Assembly: GCA_015060485.1 (NCBI GenBank)
Contig: SUYI01000004.1
Span: forward strand, 62,001-126,000
Direction: 5' to 3'
Length of the DNA: 64,000 bases
DNA from: Prevotella sp.
GTDB taxonomy: Bacteria; Bacteroidota; Bacteroidia; Bacteroidales; Bacteroidaceae
The notes under the pieces were generated by a model that ran no database searches, was not told where the DNA came from, and saw only the letters and a list, made by a program, of their open reading frames with translations. The translations under genes were made by a program, and so were the position numbers. Every line of letters begins with the position of its first letter. Position 1 is the stretch's first letter. Shown here one piece after another: positions 31,977 through 41,500 of the stretch.

Positions 31977-33116
31977 TTACTTGTTAATTATCAATTTCCT
32001 ATAGCACCGACGGCGCTTGACATATTCGGGCTGAAGCGCTTTCCACTGCGACAGCTCGCGAACGTTTTCTTCCAGCTGCGGTCCCGTCTCGGCCCACTTG
32101 AAGCCATACCGATTATAAATAGGTATCAGGTCGTCGAAGAACAGCGCATTCACACCCATGCCCTGATAGTCGGGACGCACGCCGACAAGCAACATCTCCA
32201 CCGTATCCTCGTGCTTCCACTTCAGCGCCTTCAGCAGGTGATACCAACCAGTGGGCCACAGCCGGCCATCGGCCTTCTGCAAAGCACGCGACAAACTGCC
32301 TATCGTGACGGCAGCCCCAACCACTTCGCCCTGTTGGTTGAGCACGATGGGCGCCATCTGCCTGTCAAGAAGCGGCAGGTAACGGTCAAGGAATGCCGTA
32401 ATCTGAGTCTCCGACAGGGCAGAAAAGCCGAAGATGGGAGCGTATGCCTCGTTGAACATCTCGAGCGCCTGCCGTGCATAGCGTCGCGAGTCGATACCGG
32501 CATCACCCATCTTCACCACACGCAAACCAATCTGTTCACGGACATACTGTGCCGTACGACTATAACGTAGGGGTGTTTCCTTGGGAATCCCGATGCGTAT
32601 CTGCAGCCAGTCGACAGCTTTCTGGAAGCCCAGCGCCTCCATGTGGCGCGGATAATAGTCGGGGTTCCAGATGGTATTCATCGTACCCGTCAGGTGAAAG
32701 TCCTCGACGAGCATGCCCTCCTTGTCGAAGTCGGTGATACCCAACGGACCTTGCAGGGTGTCCATGCCCTGCTCCTGGCCCCACTGCGCCACGGCGTCGA
32801 GCAGGGCGCGGCTGACGTCCAGGTCGTCGATGAATTCTATCAGTCCGAACCGTACCACCCGCTGTTGCCAGCGTTCGTTGGCCTTGCGGTTCACGATGCC
32901 GACGATACGCCCAACGGGAACATCATCGCGATAAGCCACGAAAGGCTGGACATCGGAAAATTCCAGTCCCGGATTACTCTTCCTGCAAAAGACATCAGCG
33001 ACATCGCGTTCCAGGTCGGGCACATATTGTGGCACGCCATGATACATCATGCGTGGCAGACGAACAAAGTCGTCCATATCCCGTCGGCACGTCACCTTGC
33101 GAATTTCCACTTTCAT
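31977..33116 (-). CDS. GNAT-fold acyltransferase (379 aa)
   Basis: 379 aa, longer than a single GNAT domain. The N-terminus (VEIRKVTCRRDMDDFVRLPRMMYHG) and the segment VEMLLVGVRPDYQGMGVNALFFDDLIPIYNRYGFKWAETGPQ, with the V-x-P-x-x-Q-G-x-G motif-A pattern of acyl-CoA binding, place it in the GNAT family; the first half may be a degenerate second copy (FVAYRDDVPVGRIVGIVNRKAN; ALLDAVAQWGQEQGMD). In this cluster it may transfer an acyl chain from ACP or CoA to an amine or amino acid head group, as GNAT-type N-acyltransferases do in some Bacteroidetes lipids. The substrate is unknown. Its start overlaps the AraC gene stop by 4 bases. Confidence 0.8.
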   Translation of the reverse strand: MKVEIRKVTCRRDMDDFVRLPRMMYHGVPQYVPDLERDVADVFCRKSNPGLEFSDVQPFVAYRDDVPVGRIVGIVNRKANERWQQRVVRFGLIEFIDDLDVSRALLDAVAQWGQEQGMDTLQGPLGITDFDKEGMLVEDFHLTGTMNTIWNPDYYPRHMEALGFQKAVDWLQIRIGIPKETPLRYSRTAQYVREQIGLRVVKMGDAGIDSRRYARQALEMFNEAYAPIFGFSALSETQITAFLDRYLPLLDRQMAPIVLNQQGEVVGAAVTIGSLSRALQKADGRLWPTGWYHLLKALKWKHEDTVEMLLVGVRPDYQGMGVNALFFDDLIPIYNRYGFKWAETGPQLEENVRELSQWKALQPEYVKRRRCYRKLIINK

Positions 33117-33985
33117 TTCTTATTTTGGTTCCTATACGCTAATGGTGTCATCCCCGCCTCCTCACGGAAATACTGTCCGAAAAAAGACGAATTGGGAAAT
33201 CCCAGCCGGTTCGATATCTCCTTCACCGACAGGTCGCTGTCTTTCAACAGCATGTAGCAGTCCTGCATCACGCTTTCCGTAATCCATCGCGACGGAGACT
33301 TGTCGCTCACACGCTTACAAATGGTGGAGAGGTATTTGGGTGTAATATTCAGAAGGCCGGCATAGAAAGCCACCCGCTGCCTTTTCTGCTGCTGTTTACT
33401 GAGAAACATCAGAAAGCGGTTGAACAGCTCCTTGTCATGGTCGGTCGACTCATCCTCATCCTTAACACTCATGTGCTCATGGTGAAGCAGGTCCTCGCAG
33501 ATCAGCAACAGCATCATTCGCAGGTACGACTCCAGGATATCCTTCGACAGGTGCATCCCGCCACAGCGTGACAGCATAGGCATGGAGAGGTGCTGCATGT
33601 CGCTCATCGAGCCGTTTCCTGCTATGACGAAAATTTCCTTCATATACAACGCCTTGTTCCATATGTGAATCCTGCTGCCAAGCAACAGTTTCAGCATCCT
33701 GTCGCTCACCAGCAGCGCATGGGCCTCGACGTCGGTGCTGATCATCATGGGCTGGACCAACTTCCCTGCCGGAATCAGCAACATCTGTCCCGGCTGCACA
33801 TTGATTTGGCTGCTGCCGCCCACCTCTACCATGATACGCCCCGAGCGGCACACCACAATGGAGTTATAATCAAACCTAAGCGAAGGCAGATTCCGAACCA
33901 GCCGCACACTGTCGATGTACAACACGTCTTTACCTATCACCTGAAGCGGCTCTCCGATGTTTTCCAGCGATTTCATTTCGTCCAT
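33113..33985 (-). CDS. AraC-family transcriptional regulator
   Basis: 290 aa (an in-frame ATG three codons in is also possible). The N-terminal cupin-like domain (about 30-120) binds a ligand (SIVVCRSGRIMVEVGG; LLIPAGKLVQPM). The C-terminal double helix-turn-helix (about 190-287) contains LLNITPKYLSTICKRVSDKSPSRWI and LSVKEISNRLGFPNSSFFGQYFREEAGMTPLAYR. It is the first gene of the lipid cluster and is translationally coupled to the GNAT gene, so it likely controls the operon, possibly in response to the product or a precursor. Confidence 0.95.
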   Translation of the reverse strand: MDEMKSLENIGEPLQVIGKDVLYIDSVRLVRNLPSLRFDYNSIVVCRSGRIMVEVGGSSQINVQPGQMLLIPAGKLVQPMMISTDVEAHALLVSDRMLKLLLGSRIHIWNKALYMKEIFVIAGNGSMSDMQHLSMPMLSRCGGMHLSKDILESYLRMMLLLICEDLLHHEHMSVKDEDESTDHDKELFNRFLMFLSKQQQKRQRVAFYAGLLNITPKYLSTICKRVSDKSPSRWITESVMQDCYMLLKDSDLSVKEISNRLGFPNSSFFGQYFREEAGMTPLAYRNQNKK

Positions 33986-34037
33986 ATGCTCAGTCCATAG
34001 CGAGTCTCACTTTTCCCCCGCCACACTTTTTCGGGTG

Positions 34038-34045
34038 CAAAATTA
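34038..34045 (-). promoter_or_regulatory. -7 element of the AraC/lipid-cluster promoter
   Basis: The minus strand reads TAATTTTG 52 bases upstream of the AraC start. No TTTG is found at the usual -33 distance, which fits a promoter needing an activator. Confidence 0.45.
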
Positions 34046-34151
34046 AACATTTTCCGTAAATTTTCGATGTCTGTTTCTTCTCTAATAATAGTCATTTTAT
34101 CCAAATACCACCAAAATGCCGCCCAAGAGCGACTTCCTAAGTGGAGTTTTG

Positions 34152-35432
34152 TTACGGTAATGTGTGGAAAGGACGGACGGAGAGGCCGTCGACTTTATAT
34201 GCGCTATAAGTATTATTAACAGAACTACTGAATTGTAGGCCAAAGGCTAGATTTGCCAGTTCAGGATCAACAGGTTCAGTTGAACTCCAATAACAGCCAA
34301 AGGTGGTAACGTTTGACGAAGTACTTCCATTTATTTTATATCCTGCAGCTGGGAGAAAGAGAGTATTGCTTCCAATGGTAAACGTACAGCCATTTACACC
34401 ATTCTGAGCGCCCCAAGCCTTCGTAAGACTGACCAGCGCCTCAACCTCAGTCTGGCAGGGAACATACCAGCCATTTGAAAGTCCCGATGTCTGGTTGGCA
34501 AAGGTATAGTATGTTCCATAGTGTTCAGGACAGAGGGCACCGGCATTCATCAGGGCGACGGCATTATTGCCACTGATAACAATGGCCGGGAGTCCACCCA
34601 CTACGCCGATAGTACCAACGGCAGAACCATTGGTGAGTGCCGGCAACTTTGTCAGTGTTACAGTTGCCGTATAGCTCTTGCCATTAGCAAGGTTGGCTTT
34701 TTTCGGACCCTTGTACCAATTGCCTGCGTCGTCCTGAATGATGAAGGAATAGGTATGTTTTGCACCTGAGTTGTTACGCAAAGCGACATAGACATCAGTT
34801 GATGCAGTAGCAAGGGTGCCGGTGACCGCGCCCACCGTCTCGGAGCCGCTTGTTGCGATGCTCTGCACCAGACCAGTGGCAGCAATGCCGAAGGTCTTTA
34901 CGCTCACGGCATTGGTACCATCGGTAAATGAGAACTTCGTGATGGACTGCTTGGCGTTGAGTGTGACACTGGTGGTAGTAAACGTCAGCGGACTGAGGGT
35001 ACTTACCGTGAGGGTACCTTCTGCATAATCCTGACTGGTGGCGATACCTGCCAGTGTGCCCACCTGGCCGTCGTAGTTGGCCGTGGCGCTGTGATAGCGC
35101 AGCGTGACAATCTCATTGACGGCGAGGCTCGTTGCGTCCAAGGTTCCCGTCAGCGTGGTGCTCGCTCCGGTGCTCTGGGCTTTTAGGGTACCGACAATAG
35201 TACTACCGTCGGCATCCACCACAAATACCTCATCATTTACCTCAAAAACAGCATTGATGGCATTACCTTCTCCCAGTTCCAGCGCACGCGTTGTGACATC
35301 GCCCATCGACGCTGTGAGGGTGACAGTCCAGAACTGAGGAGCGTTAACGCCCTCGTCGCTATTGCTTGAACATGCGCAGCATACCAGCACCGCCAGCATT
35401 CCGCAAAGGTGCTTTATTGTTTTCACTTTCAT
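34152..35432 (-). CDS. Fimbrillin-like lipoprotein with C-terminal FISUMP/DUF1566-like domain
   Basis: 426 aa. Lipobox Cys21 (LVCCAC, then SSNSDEG, acidic) predicts an outer-membrane lipoprotein. Residues about 35-270 have the fimbrillin (Mfa1/FimA-like) look: beta strands with Thr/Ser, e.g. TVTLTASMGDVTTRALE, then TSVTLNAKQSITKFSFTDGT and ALRNNSGAKHTYSFIIQDD. Residues about 290-426 resemble the FISUMP/lectin-like module ending GCYWSSTEPVDPELANLAFGL and VRPFHTLP. It may act as a surface-fibre subunit or adhesin. The start 35432 is set by the stop of the small ORF at 35437; an upstream in-frame ATG at 35465 would overlap that ORF. Confidence 0.8.
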   Translation of the reverse strand: MKVKTIKHLCGMLAVLVCCACSSNSDEGVNAPQFWTVTLTASMGDVTTRALELGEGNAINAVFEVNDEVFVVDADGSTIVGTLKAQSTGASTTLTGTLDATSLAVNEIVTLRYHSATANYDGQVGTLAGIATSQDYAEGTLTVSTLSPLTFTTTSVTLNAKQSITKFSFTDGTNAVSVKTFGIAATGLVQSIATSGSETVGAVTGTLATASTDVYVALRNNSGAKHTYSFIIQDDAGNWYKGPKKANLANGKSYTATVTLTKLPALTNGSAVGTIGVVGGLPAIVISGNNAVALMNAGALCPEHYGTYYTFANQTSGLSNGWYVPCQTEVEALVSLTKAWGAQNGVNGCTFTIGSNTLFLPAAGYKINGSTSSNVTTFGCYWSSTEPVDPELANLAFGLQFSSSVNNTYSAYKVDGLSVRPFHTLP

Positions 35433-35436
35433 TTCT

Positions 35437-35580
35437 TTAATCTGACCAACCATCATCCCCTTCATTTACTTGATAACTATATCCCCCAAGCTTAGCACTA
35501 TTCAATAACAGTACCCTGCTGGTTTTTATTTCCACGACGTTGACGGTGGGCTTGTAATAGGTTCTTTTTGTTTTCAGCAT
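35437..35580 (-). CDS. 47-aa small Bacteroidales peptide
   Basis: ATG-started and located between the giant surface protein (stop 35598) and the fimbrillin-like gene (start 35432), with only 17 and 4 bases of spacing, so it fits neatly into the operon. The peptide is MLKTKRTYYKPTVNVVEIKT, then LLLNSAKLGG and an acidic end, NEGDDGWSD. Its N-terminal layout (aromatic, K/P, V-x-V-E, then LL..S) matches the 58-aa peptide at 284-460. It has no signal peptide. The function is unknown. Confidence 0.6.
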   Translation of the reverse strand: MLKTKRTYYKPTVNVVEIKTSRVLLLNSAKLGGYSYQVNEGDDGWSD

Positions 35581-35597
35581 ATCTATTTCAATCTGAC

Positions 35598-38500
35598 TTA
35601 TCGTTTGAATACCTTTTGTCCATTCCGGATTACGATGCCATGATAGCTGTCGTCGACCTTCTGGCCTTGCAGGTTGTAAGAGCTGCCATCACCATTTTGT
35701 GAGCGCTGTGCATCGAGGCTTTCGATGTCCGTCATGATGTCCTCGGTAAAGCCGTAAGCTACTATTTCGATGCAATCATCGGTCAACGGCAGGTTCTCGA
35801 ATGTCTGGGCATCATACGCCGTGAAGCAGTAGCTCATCGGTGTCATGGTGGTGCGACGGGATGGCCCGATGCGACGGAAGCAGCAGCTGTGAGGGATATC
35901 GGTGAAGACCAGTGCCCCATACTCATTCAACACGTCGTCGCTCTCGGGCAACGGCATCTGCCAAACATCGTAGCGCCCGGCGAATGTGGAGCACCAGTAG
36001 TGAAGCTCATAGAATGCCTCCATAGCCTCGTTGTTACTCATCAACAGCGCATCGAGTTCGATGCCCGTCTGGTTGGTCACTAACGGTTCGACACGAGGAT
36101 GCTTGGCACGCACCAACAGCGGAGCTGCGACGGGCAGTTCCATTCCCTCTTCGACGGGTTCATAGACGACCGTCACGGCATAGTTCCCGGCAGAGCGTGG
36201 GTCTGTTTCCTCCCGATCGTAAATGTCGCTGAGGCACAGGATGTAATAGTCTGCGAGCATCTCCGCCGTAATCGTCTGAGACTCCCGTGGGTCAAGGAAG
36301 ATGGGCTGCCATCCCTTGGCAGTCAGCGTCGAGAGCGGAGCACTCAGCGATGCCCTCCGCTGGCTGGCAGCCTGTGCGGAAGAGCCACCATTGCTGGTCT
36401 GCCTGCGTGCCCAGTCGGTTTGCTCGTACTGTTCGATGTGACCTGTAGCCTTGTCGACGTACTGCAGGAAGTAGCGGAAGGCCTGCAATCCGGTTTTGTC
36501 GTCGGCGAGGATAAAGTCGCCCTTGCTGTCGTTCCAGATGTACATGGGTTCTACGGCAATCCTGTCGGGAGTGATGCTGTCATAGGTGACCATCAGATGT
36601 GCGAGGTCTTTCTGGCTTGCCAGCGTAGCCGCCGTACCACCTGACGGCATACGGATGGTCATCGGTTGCGTGCGACCATCCTTGACCAGCTTCATCTGGA
36701 AGGCGTATTCAGTATCATTGGTTGTGCGGAACGCCAACGGCTCATTGGCTTCGACCTGATAAGGCGTATCGCTACTGATCAGTACGGTCTGGATGTTGCC
36801 CGTGCTGTCTTTCTCGAACCGGTAGAACTCCACACCATCATGGAACATGCCGGCATCGACGGTATAGCCGAAGGGCAGCACCCAGGGCTCGTAGGCTCCG
36901 CTGGTACCACGACGCTTGTAGGTAATCTGGTCGAACTGCACCACGGCGGAACAACTGAAGCGCTTGGCATCGATGATGGTCAGCGACTCAAGATGTCGGC
37001 TGGTGATGGCTGTGGTGTCACCGGCAACGACAATAACCGGTCTCGTCACGTCGAGAATACCCTTGGCATAGACGGGATAGTCGGCCTGTACCGTCAAGGC
37101 ACTGTCTGTCTTGGCAGCATACCCGGTACTGTCGGAGGGACTGATCCAAGTCCAGTGGTCCACAGTGGTCTTTGAAGGATTGCTAATGGGATAGACACTG
37201 CCCTTGACGCTGTCCTGCAGGACGAGGCTACCCGTGGCAGAGCAATGGTCGACGACACCACTGCCTTTTACGTCTAGCGCAATGCCGGCAATATAGTTGT
37301 CTTCATTTTCGAATCCCTGTTTGCGGATGTCTCCACGGAAGTGGCAGTCGCTGATGATGCCTTCGTTGCTGTAGGCTATGCCTCCGCAATCCTTCGTCGT
37401 GACCATGTTTGCCTCGACGCGCAGATGACGCACCGAAGCCCCTTCGCAGACCTCCTTAAAGAGTCCTCGTCCGCTGGTACTATTGCTGTAGGTGATGGTA
37501 TGTCCACCGCCGTCGAAGTGTCCACGGATGCTGAAGTCGCCGTTCCACTCGCCCAAGTCGAGGTCCTGAGTCAGATGGATATCACCCTCCAAAGTGGCAT
37601 AGGCTGTGAAATCATGCTTGTCGTTGATGTAATACTGAGGACGGGCAAAAGCCGTGTTGCTATACGCTGGATGGTCATTCAACAAGTAACTGTACACCAC
37701 AGCATGACTGCTATTGAGGACAGGCACGCTGTCGGTACCTAACGTCTGCCGCCATACGACACTGCTATCGCTCTTCTCACCATTAAGCAGATAGCACACC
37801 TCGCCCGAAGCAAAGCGCTCTGCCGTGTATTCCGATCCCATGGTGAACATTTTGTCTTGACCGACAAAAGAGACACTATTGCCCACGGCATAACAGTTAC
37901 GCACCTGTCCGTTGTCGCTCAGACGTCCAGCGATGATACCGATGACCGAATTGTCAGCCGCACCATCAATGATGTAATTTTCGATGCCCAGACGCTCGAC
38001 GACACCGCTGACCGTGTGGAAGAATCCTACAGCCTCAGCGTTGTCGGCATTCATCTTCATGTTACGGATGACGTGGCCGCCACCGTCGTAGTGGCCCTCA
38101 AAAGGCTCTGCGCTGGATGCCAGAGGAGAAGCCGTGCCCGCCATGTCGATGTCGGCAGTCTGCAGGATATAGACTTTGCTGTCCTTGGTCAAGCGGATAT
38201 AGTTATTCACCGCATTCAGGTCTGCCAGACTCTTGACTTTAAACGGGTCGTTGGCCGTTCCCCGACCTAAATCGCGTATTGCTTTCGGTGAGACGGTGAC
38301 CATGAGGTCCAAACCGTCGTAGCAGTTTTCATCGTCGGTCACAAACAGAATCGTCATCTCGTTCTCCGTACTGATAATCCTGCCAATGTCCTCCCTGACT
38401 CCGTCCTCCGTGCTACAGAAGACGTTACTGAAGCCGTTGCCGCTCTTGGCATGGTCGTTGGTGAGCACCTTCGTCTCATCGCCCTCATCATCGCCGTCGA

Positions 38501-41500
38501 ACACTTTCATATAGTCGCGCGGCTTGCCGTCGCTGCCCAGTGCCTCGGTCGTGATAGTTCCGGTCAGCGTCATGATGCAATCGTCCGGAGCCACCAGCGT
38601 GAGTGCACCTTTGTAGTCCTTATCGTACAGTTTGTTGTAGCCGCCGTTGTCGTAGACCTTGAAGTACACGGTATCCGTCCGAAGCGTCACGACAATCGAC
38701 GTGTCGGCAGGTACCTCATGTTCCCACACGGCATAGAGTGAGAGATGGTCTGTCGGCAGAACCCGCGCATCCTTTGGATAGAACGTGCCCTTGCCGTCGG
38801 CCGTGGTGTTCCAACCTGCGAAATCATAGAATCGACGCTCCTTGGCATAAGGTGCAAGCCGGAATTCTGGCGCGTAGTAGTTGTCGTCGGTCCTGAATGC
38901 CAGCACCGTCTGCACGTGGTCCACATCAGCATTCGAGTGCAGCGTAAACACTACCTGCCGCGGCTTGCTGCTGGTGTTGGTGAACACAATCTGGTCATTG
39001 AGCTCATAGCGGTAAACCTGTTTGTGGGTATTGCTGTCGGGGACGGGCAGACTGTCGCTCTTGATGGTCTGGCCCCATGCCGACGTGTTGTCACTCTTCG
39101 AACCGCCGAGCAGATAACATATCTCACCCACGGTGAAGCGGCTGTCGACGACATTCCTTTCGGAGTTGACGATGTTTTTGGCACCGTCCTGTCCGCCAGC
39201 CGACAATGACGGTCCGTCGGTGAACAGCAGTTCGCCCGTGGCGTTGCTGCCAATGTAGCCCACGATGTGGCCATAGTGCGTCCGCTCGTCCTCGCGTCCC
39301 ACGACGGTATTGCGGTAGCCGTAGCAGCCTTTGATGCCCGAGTTGTCGGTCATTTCGCCCACCAAGGCTCCCACCACGGTCTTCGGGTAGTGGTTGTTGT
39401 CTATCGTACAGTCCTTGGCGTAACAGTTGCGCAACTGGCCGCCCGCCGTCAGTCGTCCTGCAAAAGCTCCCACGTGCGTTGTCTTTTCGTCGGCCCTGAA
39501 CGTGCTGTTTTCTATGCCGAGTCGCTCGACAACACCACTGATGTTGTTGAACAGTCCTATGGATTCACCCTGATAATTTAGCATATTCATGTTGCGGATG
39601 ATATGCCCGCCACCGTCGTAATGACCCTCGAACCCGTTGGTATATGTTCCGATGGGGACAATAAATGTTGTATCCTGCATGTCAATGTCGGCCGTTTGCA
39701 GCACATAGAAATTACTGCTCTTCATCAGTCCGATGCTCAACACGAGCCGCTGCAGATCCTCGGCGGTGGCTATCTTGTACGGTTCCTCGGCCGTGCCCTT
39801 ACCCAGACTGCTGAGGTTCAGCGAGTCGTTGGTGTACACATCATTGTTTAACTTGAACAACATGGCATGGTCGCCCGACAGCACAGGAGCGTCGTCGTGG
39901 ACACCGTGGTTGTCGACATTCTGGAACCATACGGGGTCGGGACTGCTGAAGCTGTTGTTCAGCAGATAGCACACCTCGCCGCTGGCGAAGTTGGCGGCCT
40001 GCAATCCCGGGTAGTACTCACAGCCTGAGGTAACACCATAGGCATTGCTGCTGACCACCTTGTTTCCATCCGTATAGCACCGTTCGAGCCGGGTACCACT
40101 GGCCATGTCGCTGCAGATGTATCCTGTTCTGCTGGCACTCAACGTGTTTTTGAAACCAAGACTGTTTCTGACAATGGCATGGTCGTACATATCGCCTACT
40201 ATGGCTCCCGCAATGCCGTAAGTTCCGTTGTATGTCATGGAGCATTCCCTGGCAGAGCAGTTGGTGATGAGTCCGTTACCCCTCAGAAATCCGGCGATAG
40301 CACCTAAGCGTGCGTGATTTTCACGAGCCTTGAAAGTCGTATTCTCCACGCTGAGCCGGGTCACCGTTCCTGTGACGGTACCAAAGATAGACACTATGAA
40401 ATCAGCACTGATGTTACCATTACGGATGCTGTGTCCTCCACCATCGTAGTAACCGTCGAAAACAAGCGTAGCATTACCTCTCGGATCATTATTCAGGTGA
40501 TTCCACCATTCGTAGGTACCACTTTCGAGAGACATACCGGCATCACCGCCAATCGGTTCCCAATTGCTGCCGTTCATATCGATGTCGGCAGTCTGCAGGA
40601 AGTGGATGCCGGTGATCTTGTTGCCGTCATTACAGTATTTGGCCACCTTCTTCAAATCGGAAAGGCTGCCGATGCGGTAGGGATCCTCCGCCGTGCCGCT
40701 ACCGGGGAGTGCATAGACTCCCAAGGGCTCGTTGGAGTATTTCCCGTCTTCGCAGTACACACGGCTGCTTTCATTGTCAAGCACGGGATAGGCATCGGGG
40801 TTCGGCTTTCCCGCCAAGTTCTGATACCAAGTGGGGCCATACGCCGGACTGCTGGTGCTCACCGCAGTCTTATCGTTCAACATCCATGTGATTGCGCCAC
40901 TGGCCATTCTGTCTGTGCTGATGTTAACCTCACAGTTAGTGGCCTTGCCGCGATTATCGGGAGCGATACCTCCTCCACTGGTGAAACACCTGTCGACCGT
41001 GGCATTCTCCCGGATGATGCTGCTGAAGCTTCCGGCATGTGCACCGCCGAGGTTGTTGTTGGTTTCAAGGCAATGACTCATACTGGAATTCTTTTCCATT
41101 TCGCCCACCACACAACCCACGTAGGGGCCACTGATGGTGTTGCGTGCGGAATAGCAGTTCTGCATGCTGCCTGCACGCGACAGTTCATACCTATCTTGCA
41201 CCAGCATACCGGCAATGGCTCCACAGCGGTCGTTCGCTTCGCTACTCTTGATGGTCACCTCCTCGACTCCCAGGTTGTGGATCGTGCCCATCACCCGTCC
41301 GAAGATGCCGATGCCTGTGCCGATGTTGGCCACGGTGGCCTTACGGATCAGGTAGCCGCCGCCGTCGTAGTCGCCCTCAAACGTCCGGGTATGGCCGATA
41401 GGCGTCCAACGGTCACCCCTTCCAGTGTTCTTCAGCACATCGTCAACAACGATGTCGCCCTCCTGGCGGAACCATACTCCACGGGTGTTGCCGCCGTTGT

